A stretch of DNA of 36,829 nt from Candidatus Aquabacterium excrementipullorum (lineage in GTDB: Bacteria; Pseudomonadota; Gammaproteobacteria; Burkholderiales; Burkholderiaceae_C): NCBI GenBank assembly GCA_019112875.1, contig DXIO01000079.1:1-36829 (forward strand). Reading direction: 5' to 3'. A program made the position numbers and the translations under genes. Shown in pieces: positions 8,277 to 16,800 of this stretch. The stretch's first letter is position 1, and each line of letters begins with the position of its first letter. A model generated the notes under the pieces. The model was not told the origin of the DNA, made no database searches, and worked only from the letters and a program-made list of their open reading frames with translations.

Positions 8277-8403
8277 TGAAAAGCCCCCGGCTTGGCCGGG
8301 GGCCGAGGCGGCCTTGGGCCACCATGGGAAAGGGCGAAGGGAGGGTTCGCCGCTTCCCCGGGACGCAGTGACTGCGCCACTTGGGGTTGTCTGCCTTGCA
8401 GAC
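8277..8403 (-). ncRNA. Candidate small RNA behind ubiD with a CCCUCCC loop
   Basis: No protein gene fits here, but the minus strand shows a promoter, a row of hairpins and a strong terminator. After TTGACA-17-TAGTCT the predicted RNA starts at about 8403 and contains: a 5' hairpin GUCUGC/GCAGAC (8389-8403); a CCCC/GGGG stem around the 13-base dyad 8364-8376 (whole unit 8356-8386); GGCGAA/UUCGCC with the seven-base loop CCCUCCC (8333-8351); a seven-base-pair stem around CAA (8307-8323); and the terminator stem GCCCCCGGC/GCCGGGGGC (8283-8303) followed by TTTT. Predicted length is about 125 nt. C-rich loops of this type in some proteobacterial small RNAs pair with ribosome-binding sites. I do not recognise a known family, and it could instead be a structured ubiD 3' UTR. 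Confidence 0.6.
8279..8303 (-). terminator. Strong intrinsic terminator (ubiD / candidate small RNA)
   Basis: On the minus strand the nine-base-pair stem GCCCCCGGC/GCCGGGGGC with the loop CAA is followed directly by TTTTCATTTAT. It ends transcription from ubiD and from the candidate small-RNA promoter. Confidence 0.88.
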
Positions 8404-8410
8404 GGTTCAA

Positions 8411-8439
8411 AGACTACGCCCGGCTCCAAAGGCTGTCAA
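8411..8439 (-). promoter_or_regulatory. Sigma-70-like promoter overlapping the ubiD stop codon
   Basis: On the minus strand a perfect TTGACA (8434-8439) overlaps the ubiD TGA (8436-8438). TAGTCT (8411-8416) follows after 17 bases. Transcription should start near 8403-8404, just at the first hairpin of the candidate small RNA. Confidence 0.55.
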
Positions 8440-10019
8440 CGAAGGGTTGCGAGCAAGCTTTCCACGCGGCGTGTGACTTCGTCTGGCATGGTGATGGTGC
8501 GGCCCCATTCGCGGCTGGTTTCGCCGGGCCACTTGTTGGTGGCGTCCAGGCCCATCTTGCCGCCCAGCCCGCTCACGGGCGAGGCGAAGTCCAGGTAGTC
8601 GATCGGTGTGTTGTCGACCAGCGTGGTGTCGCGTACCGGGTCCATGCGGGTGGTGATGGCCCAGATCACTTCCTGCCAGTCACGCGTGTTCACGTCTTCA
8701 TCGACGATGACGATGAACTTGGTGTACATGAATTGGCGCAGGAAGCTCCACAGGCCGAACATCAGCCGCTTGGCGTGGCCCGGGTAGGCCTTCTTCATGC
8801 TGATGACGGCCATGCGGTAACTGCAGCCCTCGGGGGGCAGGTAGAAGTCGACGATCTCGGGAAACTGCTTTTGCAGGATCGGCACGAAGACTTCGTTGAG
8901 CGCCACGCCCAGCACGGCCGGCTCGTCGGGCGGTTTGCCGGTGTAGGTGGAGTGGTAGACCGGGTCCTTGCGGTGCGTGAGGCGCGTGACCTCGAATACC
9001 GGAAACCAATCTTGTTCGTTGTAATAGCCCGTGTGGTCGCCGTAAGGGCCTTCGAGAGCGTGCAGATAGCCGTTTTTCTCTTTCAGCGGCACGCCGTGTT
9101 CGCTGGTGCCCTCGAAGCCGATGGGAGCGGTAGGGATGCGGCCTTCCAGCACGAACTCGGCGCTGGCGGGTACCTGCAACAAGTGCTGTTTGCCATCAGC
9201 CGTGCGTTCGCCCACGGCGGTGTCGACCACTTCCGTGCGACTGCCCCGCAGCAGGCCGGCGAACTGGTATTCACCCAGCGAGTCGGGCACCGGGGTGACG
9301 GCGCCCAGGATGGTGGCCGGATCCGCCCCGAAAGCCACGGCGATGGGGAAGGGTTGGCCCGGGTTGGCCAGCGCGAACTCGCGGAAGTCGAGCGCGCCGC
9401 CGCGATGGGCCAGCCAGCGCATGATGACCTGGCGCGGCCCGATCAACTGCTGGCGGTAGATGCCCAGGTTCTGGCGACCGCGCGGGTTGGGCACGCCCTG
9501 AGGCCCGCGTGTGACCACCAGGCCCCAGGTGAGCAGGGGGGCCGCATCGCCGGGCCAGCACAATTGGACGGGCAGGGTGCCCAGGTCGATGTCGCTGCCT
9601 TCCTGGATCACTTCCTGGCAGGGTGCCCGCCCGACCGTGGCCGGTTTCATGTCCCACAGCGCCTTGGCCATCTGCAGCAGCTTGCCGGCGTCTTTGAGGC
9701 CCTTGGGGGGCTCGGGCTCTTTCAGGCTCGCCAGCATGCGGCCAATGTCGCGCAACTCGCTGACGTCATCGGCCCCCATGCCCAGAGCCACCCGTTTGGG
9801 GGTGCCGAAGAGGTTGGCGAGCACCGGCACCTCGAAGCTGCCGCCATCTTTAGAGCGGCCAGTCGGAGTCTCGAACCAGAGGGCCGGACCGCCCTGGCGC
9901 AGCACGGCGTCACACAGGGCGGTCATCTCGAGGCGCACAGAGACTGGCGCGGCAACGCGTTTCAGCTCGCCAAGCCGCTCCAGGCTTGACACAAAGTCAC
10001 GTAAGTCACGGTATTTCAT
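8436..10019 (-). CDS. ubiD: UbiD family decarboxylase (3-octaprenyl-4-hydroxybenzoate carboxy-lyase)
   Basis: The 527-residue protein is full UbiD length. It opens [22 protein letters not shown], as the ubiquinone-pathway members do, and contains [17 protein letters not shown], the ITRG-like [42 protein letters not shown] and [22 protein letters not shown], all family hallmarks. UbiD uses prenylated FMN made by UbiX (not in this window) to remove the carboxyl group of octaprenyl-4-hydroxybenzoate in ubiquinone synthesis. The start codon lacks a ribosome-binding site; TATAAC lies nine bases before it, so the leader may be only a few bases. A small-RNA promoter overlaps its stop codon. Confidence 0.95.
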   Translation of the reverse strand: MKYRDLRDFVSSLERLGELKRVAAPVSVRLEMTALCDAVLRQGGPALWFETPTGRSKDGGSFEVPVLANLFGTPKRVALGMGADDVSELRDIGRMLASLKEPEPPKGLKDAGKLLQMAKALWDMKPATVGRAPCQEVIQEGSDIDLGTLPVQLCWPGDAAPLLTWGLVVTRGPQGVPNPRGRQNLGIYRQQLIGPRQVIMRWLAHRGGALDFREFALANPGQPFPIAVAFGADPATILGAVTPVPDSLGEYQFAGLLRGSRTEVVDTAVGERTADGKQHLLQVPASAEFVLEGRIPTAPIGFEGTSEHGVPLKEKNGYLHALEGPYGDHTGYYNEQDWFPVFEVTRLTHRKDPVYHSTYTGKPPDEPAVLGVALNEVFVPILQKQFPEIVDFYLPPEGCSYRMAVISMKKAYPGHAKRLMFGLWSFLRQFMYTKFIVIVDEDVNTRDWQEVIWAITTRMDPVRDTTLVDNTPIDYLDFASPVSGLGGKMGLDATNKWPGETSREWGRTITMPDEVTRRVESLLATLR

Positions 10020-10031
10020 CGTCGAATGGTT

Positions 10032-10051
10032 ATAAGAGGTAAATCTCTTAT
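10032..10051. promoter_or_regulatory. Palindrome ATAAGAG-N6-CTCTTAT between ubiD and its divergent neighbour
   Basis: A perfect seven-base inverted repeat (10032-10038 and 10045-10051). It overlaps the likely ubiD -10 (TATAAC on the minus strand, 10029-10034) and ends two bases before the -35 of the plus-strand promoter at 10054. An AT-rich dyad in that place is a candidate operator acting on both units. The regulator is unknown. Confidence 0.45.
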
Positions 10052-10053
10052 GC

Positions 10054-10083
10054 TTGACTGGTTATTTGAAGGCTGCCTAGAAT
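10054..10083 (+). promoter_or_regulatory. Sigma-70 promoter upstream of the lytic transglycosylase gene
   Basis: TTGACT (10054-10059), an 18-base spacer and TAGAAT (10078-10083) match the consensus at five of six positions each. The predicted start near 10090 gives a leader of about 235 bases. Confidence 0.7.
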
Positions 10084-10089
10084 CCGCGC

Positions 10090-10323
10090 CTGTTCCTCCC
10101 CCGGGCATCTTTCCGGGGGTTATCCCTAGCGCTCGACATGAGCGCTCACGCTGCCAGCCTGGACCCTGCGGCCTGCCTGTTCAAGGCGCCGCGGTGACCG
10201 AGCTGATTATCACTGTTGCCGTGCGGCCCCCGTCTGAAGTCCAGACGCCGGGGCGCCGGGTACCGGTGGGCCCACAAGGCCTGTCGGGGCTCCGGGTGCG
10301 TCGATGGCCGAGAAAGGAGAGTC
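10090..10323 (+). ncRNA. Long structured leader or RNA upstream of the lytic transglycosylase gene
   Basis: This 234-base stretch has no convincing gene but several strong hairpins: CCCCCGG/CCGGGGG around GCATCTTT (10098-10119), AGCGCTC/GAGCGCT around GACAT (10128-10146), and a long GC-rich stem with CGTCTG/CAGACG at its tip (about 10226-10258). It follows a good promoter and ends with AGGAGA at the transglycosylase start. It may be a regulatory 5' UTR or a separate small RNA. It does not match any riboswitch I can recognise; there is no T-run after the hairpins. Confidence 0.4.
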
Positions 10324-11301
10324 ATGACAGCGTTTCGGAGTACCAAGATGTGGCGTACCGTCGCAGCCGATGTGGTTGCAGGCGTTCGCTACGTGAGTCA
10401 CAACACCCTGGCCCTGCTGGGCTTGCTGGCCGTCACCCTGGTGGTGTTCATGGCGGGCAAGGCCGACTGGCGCCATTCGATGGAAACCCGTGCCCTGGGT
10501 TGGCTGATGGAGCGCGCCGCCGAGCGCACGACCGCCAGCGCCGCACCGGAGTCCAATGACATGCTGCTGGCCATGGCCGAGCCCGAGGCCATTTCCCGCG
10601 CCACGGCGCTGGACCCGGCAGAGCTGAACCGCCAGCAGGTCGCCCTGGTCAACTGGATCTCGCGCCGCTACAGCGTGGCGCAGGAACCGGTGAGCCGCCT
10701 GGTCCAGGAATCCTGGAGTGTCGGCAAGAAGGTGGGCATGGAGCCCACGCTGATCCTGGCGGTGATGGCCATCGAATCCGGCTTCAACCCGTTTGCGCAA
10801 AGCCATGTGGGCGCGCAGGGCCTGATGCAGGTGATGACCGGCATCCACCATGACAAGTACGAGTTGTTCGGGGGCCGTCGCGCGGCCTTCGATCCGGTGA
10901 CCAATCTGCGCGTGGGCGTGCAGGTGCTGCAGGACTGCATCCGCCGCGCGGGCAGCCTGGAGGCTGGCCTGAAGTTTTACGTGGGCGCCGCCAACATGGC
11001 CACCGACGGTGGTTACGCCTCCAAGGTGCTGGCCGAGCAGGCCTACCTGCGTGAGGTGGTGGCGGGCCGCAAGGTGGCGTTCAATGCGCCGCTGCCGCAG
11101 GCCAGCGCGGTGTTGGTGGAGGCTCCGGCTGCCGCCGTGGCCGTGCCGCACAGCGCCGCCGTGGCCCCTGGCGTGGCCGCCTCCGGCCCCAGCAACGGCC
11201 TGATGCCCATTCCCAGCGCCGCGCCGGTGGCCCCGGCCGCCGCCAGCGACCCGCTGCCCGTGATGCACCGCCCCGAACAGGTGGCGCTGGCACACGGCTG
11301 A
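10324..11301 (+). CDS. Membrane-anchored lytic transglycosylase (SLT domain)
   Basis: The 325-residue protein has a short cytoplasmic N-terminus and one transmembrane helix at about 28-45 (LALLGLLAVTLVVFMAG). The SLT/goose-lysozyme-like domain spans about 125-240: catalytic E151 in MAIESGFNPFAQS, then HVGAQGLMQVM and a final YVGAANMATDGGYASKVL. Such enzymes cleave peptidoglycan between MurNAc and GlcNAc, making 1,6-anhydro ends, on the periplasmic side. The C-terminal 65 or so residues are an Ala/Pro/Val-rich tail of low complexity. The ATG at 10324 is chosen for its AGGAGA ribosome-binding site; the open frame continues upstream, but the helix and family pattern start here. It is not obviously tied to glyA, which has its own promoter. 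Confidence 0.9.
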   Translation: MTAFRSTKMWRTVAADVVAGVRYVSHNTLALLGLLAVTLVVFMAGKADWRHSMETRALGWLMERAAERTTASAAPESNDMLLAMAEPEAISRATALDPAELNRQQVALVNWISRRYSVAQEPVSRLVQESWSVGKKVGMEPTLILAVMAIESGFNPFAQSHVGAQGLMQVMTGIHHDKYELFGGRRAAFDPVTNLRVGVQVLQDCIRRAGSLEAGLKFYVGAANMATDGGYASKVLAEQAYLREVVAGRKVAFNAPLPQASAVLVEAPAAAVAVPHSAAVAPGVAASGPSNGLMPIPSAAPVAPAAASDPLPVMHRPEQVALAHG

Positions 11302-11335
11302 CACCCTGGCGTTTCCGTTGGAAGCGCCGCTTGGG

Positions 11336-11341
11336 TACAAT
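11336..11341 (+). promoter_or_regulatory. -10 box of the glyA promoter
   Basis: TACAAT (five of six matches) lies just before the ZTP riboswitch; transcription should start near 11348, at the 5' edge of the aptamer. The -35 is weak (TTTCCG/TTCCGT at 17-18 bases). The 14-mer GCTTGGGTACAATC (11329-11342) recurs on the minus strand ahead of the Rieske gene. Confidence 0.6.
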
Positions 11342-11348
11342 CTCGATC

Positions 11349-11487
11349 TCCGCGCAACTGGCGATACATGGCGGGCCTTGCAGACCTTTCGGTCAGGGCA
11401 GGGCGGCCTGAGGTGGTGAACCACCGGGAAGCGCGGCGCGCGATGGGCTGATGTCGGCCTCTCGCGGATCAGCCGTTCGCCTGGGCA
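11349..11487 (+). ncRNA. ZTP (pfl) riboswitch upstream of glyA
   Basis: The conserved pieces of the pfl motif are present in order: CCGCGCAACTGGCG (11350-11363), a stem GGTGG/CCACC with loop TGAA (11412-11425), ACCGGGAAGCGCGG closing P1 against CCGCGC (11423-11436), and the 3' hairpin strand CCGTTCGCCTGGGCA (11473-11487). An optional insert hairpin GACC/GGTC lies at about 11383-11394. This class binds ZTP/ZMP, which builds up when 10-formyl-tetrahydrofolate is short, and turns on one-carbon genes; glyA is a classic target. The GGGAAGC segment differs slightly from the commoner GGGGAGC. Confidence 0.88.
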
Positions 11488-11530
11488 GCCCTCTGGCATG
11501 CACATCCCGTGTGGGTGCGCCTGCGGTGGG

Positions 11531-11549
11531 TCTTCAACCTTGAAGAGGA
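11531..11549 (+). promoter_or_regulatory. Hairpin over the glyA ribosome-binding site
   Basis: TCTTCAA (11531-11537) and TTGAAGA (11540-11546) pair perfectly across CC; the 3' arm runs into the ribosome-binding site AAGAGGA (11543-11549), ten bases before the ATG. It is a likely expression platform, letting the ZTP riboswitch act on translation rather than by termination, as no T-run is seen in the leader. Confidence 0.55.
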
Positions 11550-11559
11550 CTGCCAAGTC

Positions 11560-12810
11560 ATGTTTGACCGCGCCCAATACGCCCTTTCCGACGTCGACGC
11601 CGAACTGTGGGCTGCCATCCAGGCTGAGAACCAGCGCCAGGAAGACCACATCGAGCTGATCGCCTCGGAGAACTACACCTCGCCGGCCGTGATGGCCGCG
11701 CAAGGCAGCCAGCTGACCAACAAGTACGCCGAAGGCTACCCTGGCAAGCGCTACTACGGCGGCTGCGAGAACGTCGACATCGTCGAGCAACTGGCCATCG
11801 ACCGCCTGAAGCAGCTGTTCGGCGCCCAGTACGCCAACGTGCAGGCCAACTCTGGCTCGCAGGCCAACCAGTCGGTGTTCTTCGCGCTGCTGCAGCCCGG
11901 CGACACCATCATGGGCATGAGCCTGGCCGAAGGCGGCCACCTGACCCACGGCATGGCTTTGAACATGTCGGGCAAGTGGTTCAACGTCGTGTCCTACGGC
12001 CTGAATGCCCAGGAAGACATTGACTACGACAAGATGGAAGCCCTGGCGCGCGAGCACAAGCCCAAGCTGATCATCGCGGGTGCCTCCGCCTTCGCGCTGC
12101 GCATCGACTTCGAGCGCTTCGGCAAGATCGCCAAGGAGATCGGTGCCTACTTCATGGTGGACATGGCCCACTACGCCGGCCTGGTCGCCGCGGGTGTGTA
12201 TCCCAACCCCGTGCCGCACGCCGACGTGGTCACCAGCACCACGCACAAGAGCCTGCGCGGCCCGCGTGGTGGCATCGTGGTGACCAACTCCGAAGAGATC
12301 GCCAAGAAGATCAACAGCGCCACCTTCCCTGGCATCCAGGGCGGCCCGCTGATGCACGTGATCGCCGGCAAGGCCGTGGCTTTCAAGGAAGCCCTGAGCC
12401 CTGAGTTCAAGGCCTACCAGCAGCAGGTCGTGAAGAACGCAGCGGCCCTGGCCGACACGCTGACCAAGCGCGGCCTGCGCATCGTGAGCGGCCGCACCGA
12501 GAGCCACGTGATGCTGGTGGATCTGCGCCCCAAGAATCTGACGGGCAAGGAGGCCGAAGCCATCCTGGGTCAGGCACACATCACCTGCAACAAGAACGGC
12601 ATTCCCAACGACCCGCAAAAGCCGATGGTGACCAGCGGCATCCGCCTGGGCTCGCCGGCCATGACCACCCGTGGCTTCAAGGAAGAGCAGGCCGTGATCG
12701 TGGGCAACCTGATCGCCGACGTGCTGGACAACCCGCACGACGAAGCCAACATCGCCCGCGTGCGCGAGCAGGTGTCCGCGCTGACCCGCCAGTTCCCGGT
12801 CTACCGTTGA
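11560..12810 (+). CDS. glyA: Serine hydroxymethyltransferase
   Basis: The 416-residue PLP enzyme interconverts serine plus tetrahydrofolate with glycine plus 5,10-methylene-tetrahydrofolate, the main source of one-carbon units. It shows [63 protein letters not shown], and the PLP lysine K230 in [13 protein letters not shown]. Length equals the usual 415-420. The start at 11560 is set by the family N-terminus [11 protein letters not shown] and by AAGAGGA upstream. A ZTP riboswitch and a hairpin over the ribosome-binding site precede it, and an intrinsic terminator follows, so it is a single-gene unit apart from read-through into nrdR. Confidence 0.98.
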   Translation: MFDRAQYALSDVDAELWAAIQAENQRQEDHIELIASENYTSPAVMAAQGSQLTNKYAEGYPGKRYYGGCENVDIVEQLAIDRLKQLFGAQYANVQANSGSQANQSVFFALLQPGDTIMGMSLAEGGHLTHGMALNMSGKWFNVVSYGLNAQEDIDYDKMEALAREHKPKLIIAGASAFALRIDFERFGKIAKEIGAYFMVDMAHYAGLVAAGVYPNPVPHADVVTSTTHKSLRGPRGGIVVTNSEEIAKKINSATFPGIQGGPLMHVIAGKAVAFKEALSPEFKAYQQQVVKNAAALADTLTKRGLRIVSGRTESHVMLVDLRPKNLTGKEAEAILGQAHITCNKNGIPNDPQKPMVTSGIRLGSPAMTTRGFKEEQAVIVGNLIADVLDNPHDEANIARVREQVSALTRQFPVYR

Positions 12811-12827
12811 TGATGGTGTGAACTGAC

Positions 12828-12866
12828 AAAACCCGGCCTGGGCCTCGTGCCCGCGCCGGGTTTTTT
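12828..12866 (+). terminator. Intrinsic terminator after glyA
   Basis: AAAACCCGGC (12828-12837) pairs with GCCGGGTTTT (12855-12864). An inner GGGC/GCCC stem (12840-12852) extends the hairpin, and six T residues follow the last G (12861-12866). It lies only 16 bases before the nrdR start, so nrdR must come from read-through or a promoter within glyA. Confidence 0.88.
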
Positions 12867-12882
12867 GTTGCTGGAGAGAACG

Positions 12883-13338
12883 ATGCGTTGCCCCTTTTGT
12901 GCCCACGGCGAGACCCAGGTGGTCGAGACCCGTGATTCAGACGAAGGCGATTCGATTCGCCGGCGTCGGCGTTGCGGCGCTTGCGACAAGCGCTTCACCA
13001 CCTACGAGCGGGCTGAAATCGAGTTGCCTGCGATCGTCAAGCGTGATGGACGTCGCACCGACTATGAGCGGGCCAAGCTGAAGGGCTCGATGGCGGTGGC
13101 ACTGCGCAAGCGCCCCGTGAGTGCCGAGGCACTGGAGACGGCCATCGAGCACATCGAGGCCAAGCTGCGCCAGTCGGGGGAGAAGGAAATCGTCTCGACC
13201 CAGCTGGGCGAGCTGGTGATGAAGGAGCTGCGCAAGCTCGACAAGGTGGCTTACGTGCGCTTTGCTTCTGTCTACCGGAGCTTTGATGATGTGAGCGAGT
13301 TTGTCGCGGCGATCAAGGAGAGTGGGAAGAGGGGGTGA
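12883..13338 (+). CDS. nrdR: Transcriptional repressor NrdR
   Basis: The 151-residue zinc-ribbon/ATP-cone repressor of ribonucleotide reductase genes. The zinc ribbon uses C3, C6, C31 and C34 (MRCPFC, CGAC), followed by [18 protein letters not shown]. The ATP-cone runs from about residue 47 ([19 protein letters not shown]) to 135 ([16 protein letters not shown]). NrdR senses ATP/dATP and binds NrdR boxes ahead of nrd operons; none is in this window. The ATG at 12883 follows GGAGA; an in-frame ATG at 12847 would run through the terminator. The glyA-nrdR order is common in beta- and gammaproteobacteria. Confidence 0.97.
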   Translation: MRCPFCAHGETQVVETRDSDEGDSIRRRRRCGACDKRFTTYERAEIELPAIVKRDGRRTDYERAKLKGSMAVALRKRPVSAEALETAIEHIEAKLRQSGEKEIVSTQLGELVMKELRKLDKVAYVRFASVYRSFDDVSEFVAAIKESGKRG

Positions 13339-13365
13339 GCGCTCAGCTCGATGCCCCGCGCTGCC

Positions 13366-13830
13366 TTACTTCCAGCAATCGGCGACAGGCCCGTCAGAGC
13401 CGCGGGCTCCGGCCTGATTCAAGGTGAGCTTGCCGCACTTGGTGTCTTTCGTCATGGCATTCTTGGGGGTGGCCGTCAAGGTGAAGGCCATGCCGTTGTT
13501 GGAGAACGCGGGCGTGATCTCGTAATCCATCTTGGCGTCCGTGGTGCCGCTCGGGACGCGTCTGAGGCTGTCCGGCAAATCTTTCCAGGTGCCACCCGCC
13601 ACTGTGGTGGAGTATGAATTGTTCGCCGCGTAGAAGCGCTGCATGAACTGGGCGGCATCCTGCAAGCCGGCCTGTGCCGCGCCCCGCTTGGAGCGTTGCA
13701 CATACTCGGTGTAGTTGGGGATCGCGATGGCGGCCAGAATCCCGATGATCACCACCGTGATCATCAGCTCGATCAGCGTGAAGCCGTGCTGCCGGTGCAG
13801 GTGCCGCTGTCCATGTGTCGAAGTCGTCAT
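13366..13830 (-). CDS. pilE: Type IV pilin, PilE-like minor pilin
   Basis: A prepilin of 154 residues: a 16-residue leader ending in G, then [24 protein letters not shown] with the conserved Glu5 of the mature form, the PilD peptidase site and the N-terminal helix. The C-terminal domain carries two cysteines (CGKLTLNQ and ADCWK at the end), the usual D-region disulfide. The start at 13830 is preferred because GAGG lies five bases before it; an ATG at 13845 overlaps the pilY1 stop as ATGA but has no ribosome-binding site. As the last gene of the fimT-to-pilE operon it is more likely a minor pilin than the main subunit. Confidence 0.88.
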   Translation of the reverse strand: MTTSTHGQRHLHRQHGFTLIELMITVVIIGILAAIAIPNYTEYVQRSKRGAAQAGLQDAAQFMQRFYAANNSYSTTVAGGTWKDLPDSLRRVPSGTTDAKMDYEITPAFSNNGMAFTLTATPKNAMTKDTKCGKLTLNQAGARGSDGPVADCWK

Positions 13831-13841
13831 GCTGGCCTCAT

Positions 13842-16800
13842 TCATTTGAGTTGGTCACCGATGCGTGGCGGGTTGGTCAGGATGCGCCAAGTCCGTGAAC
13901 CCACAAGGTCGCCCCCCTGCACGCACTGCGTTTTGTTGTTGGTGGCGGAGATGATCTGCGCGCCCTCGCATGCGTCGGGGCCATTGCCGCCGGCGCCGCC
14001 TGCCCCGGCTGCCCTCTGACGCTCCCTGACCACGATGCGGTCGCGTCCGTCGTTTGCGCCGGAGTAGACGGCGGCGTTGGCCGCGTCCTTGCCGTCGAGC
14101 ACGCCGTCACCATTGGTGTCGATCAGGACCTTGCTGTTGGCATTGCCGGTCAAGGCATCCAGGTAGAAGTTGAAGGCGCTCGCGCTGCCGCAACTGGTGG
14201 ACGTGGTGGGGACCACCGACCCGAGGAGCACCCGCCCCTGGTAGGACTGTGCGGAGTAGACCACCCGTTGGCCGGTGGCCAGTGTCATGTTCAGGTACCA
14301 GCCGCGCTGCGTGCTCCAGTTGGGCAGGGTGGTGGTGATGGCGTAGTAGGTGCGCCCGTCGGCCGAGGTGGCCACCGGTGTGGTGTTGATCACCTGCTGG
14401 ACCAGGGCGCCCTTGCCGCTGATGACGTTGGCCGAGGCCTGGTCCGAGGTGGTGGTCACGGAAGCGAACTGCTTGTCCCACAGACCATAGATGGATTGCA
14501 CCTGCGAGGCCGCGGTGCTCACGCCGGGCCGGTCTGCCTCGTCGATCAGCTTGCCGGAGGCGACCACGATCAGGTTGCCACCGCGGGGGTGGGCCACGAT
14601 GGCCGGGGCGGCCGTGATGGGCTGCACCGTGTTGTCGGGATCCTTGGCGATGAACAGCGGGTTGCCGCCATAAGCCGGCTGCCAGTTGGTGGCGCTGGCG
14701 CTGTTGAGATCGAACCGCCAGACATTGCCCTGGGCATCGCCGGCGTAGGCCGCCACGATCAGGCCGGACGCGTTGCGCACTGCGCGCACGCCACCCAGCC
14801 CATTGGGCGCGGCGTCCGAGCCCCGGTTGGTGTCGATGGTCTTGAGGATGCGCCCGTTGCTGATGTCGACGACCAGCAGCTTGGCCTTGTTGGAGTTGCT
14901 GTAGTAACCGTTGTTGACCAGCGCGACCCAGACGGTGGTGCCGTTGTAGTTGATGGGACCGGTTTCGACCTCACCATAGATGTAGCCCAGGTCGGTGTTG
15001 CCCCCATTGAGTTCCCAAAGGACCTGGCTGGCGGCCGTGGACTTGTCGGCCAGCGCGCTTGGGCTGGTGGCATTGATCGCGAAGACGCCCTTGCCGCCCG
15101 AGCCCATGGTGCCCAGCACGACGCTCTTCCAGGTGCCGCCCCAGTAGGCATGGGCCTCGGTGGCGGGGCCGTCGACGAAGAAGCGGTGGCCGTAGTTCTT
15201 GTCGGCCAGCTTGTTGAGGTTCGATGTGACGGCGCGGGGGATGTAGGCGAACACCTCGGCCCCGGTGCTGTCGGAAAGCACATGCATCATTCCGTCGTTG
15301 GCACCCACGAAGATCCGGGCGTCTCGCTTCGCCATGGTTTTCAGGAAATCGCGGTAGGTGTTGCCGGCGTCGCCACTGAGCACGTTGTATTGGTAGTCGA
15401 TGCCCGACTTCACGTACAAAGGCGTGGAGTTGACGATGTCACCCAGCAGGCTGCTGCGCTGGCGATAGTTGTTGGTGCTCAAGAAGGTGTCGGTGTTGTT
15501 GCCTCGCAGGTACTGGATCAGGTTGTCATTGACGGTCGGGGTGGTGCTCATCTCGGCGATCATGGCCGAGGTCAGGCTGGCGAGGGCGAAGTCCTTCGCT
15601 TCAGCGGAGGCCGGGCCATTGACGCCGGATCCCGTGCCAGTGCCGATCAGGATGTTGCGGGCCGTGTAGGCGGGCAGCTTGCTGGCGGCGCTCCAGGTGG
15701 CGGTGGTGGCTGCTGTGCCCGTGTCCTGGTTGAGCACGAACTTCTTCAGATCGCCGGTCCAGTCGCGCGAGGTGTACTCGGGCACGTATTTGGCCGCATC
15801 GGTGCCCAGGATCGCGCCGGTCAGGCCGACGCCCGCCGTCTTGTTGGATTCGGCCGCGATGTCGGTCAGGATGGCCTGCAGGGCGGTGGCGAACTCTCCG
15901 GAGGTGGTCACGTTGATGTTCTGGCCCCGGCTGTTGTAAGCGGCATGCCACAAGTCATCGGCCTTCGCATCGTCGGTGGCGTTGGTGGCCGTGGTGCCCG
16001 ATGTCTGCCAGGTCTTCTTCTGGGGGATGGCTTCGATGTCAGGCAGGTCGCTGGGGTTCTTCTTCAGGCGTCCGCTCACGCCCAGGCCCACGGTGTAGTT
16101 CACCATGTGCTGCCAGAACGCTTCGTTGGCGGCGGTGGGGGTGATCTTGTTGGCGATGCCGGGGGTGATGTCCCGGTTCCAGTAGTACATGGCCACGTCG
16201 GCCAGCATGTTGGCCACGCCGTCCTTGTAGCGCGTGTTGGTCGAGGCGCTGGCCTTGTACTGGTAGGTTTGCGCATTGGGGCCGGTGATGGTGGGGCCAT
16301 CGACGCTTTCGACGTCCGCCTGGGCGCCCGCGGTGGACGCCCCGGATGCGGAATCCGAACTCCAGTAGCCGTCGGTGGTCAGGATGTGGAAGGCGCGACG
16401 GCAGGCCGCGTAGGAGCCGGCTGTCTGGGTATTGCTCGTGCCGGGCTCGTCTGCCCAGGGCCCCTTGCTGTCTTCGCGAGAAAAATACTTGCCGACGTCA
16501 TCGACGGCGCGGCGCAGGGGCGTGCCTGAGTTCGCATCCTTGTTGAACAGCCAGGTGTAGAAGGCATCGCGGTGCGTGGTGGTGTAGTTGCGCACACCCT
16601 GGCGCAAGGTCTTGGTGTTGGTGCCATCGAGCGCGATGGTGTCGTTTTCACCCGGGTTGTTCAGCGCGCCCCAGCCAAGTCGGAAGCCGGTGACATCTGG
16701 CGATGAAAACGCCTTGGATGCGGAGGCCTTGGCCAGCATCAGGCGGGTGCGGTGATATCGGTACCAGGTGGCGAAGTTCTGAAGCTCCTGGGCCTGGCTG

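Noticed and set aside
8277-8403. The candidate RNA as 6S RNA
   Set aside because: It is shorter than usual 6S RNA (about 180 nt), lacks the long closing stem and single central bubble, and is not next to zapA or a formyltetrahydrofolate cyclo-ligase gene.
10210-12906. A very long open frame on the minus strand (898 codons) opposite the transglycosylase and glyA genes
   Set aside because: It is antisense to two firmly identified genes, is rich in His, Arg, Gly and Val without any domain, and follows from high GC at third codon positions.
13336-13345. Ten-base palindrome TGAGCGCTCA at the nrdR stop codon
   Set aside because: Short, partly fixed by the coding sequence, no T-run; likely chance.
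14268-16529. A 753-codon open frame on the plus strand across pilY1
   Set aside because: Its composition (Gly, Val, Asp, His repeats) is that of a GC-rich shadow, and pilY1 on the other strand has clear domains.
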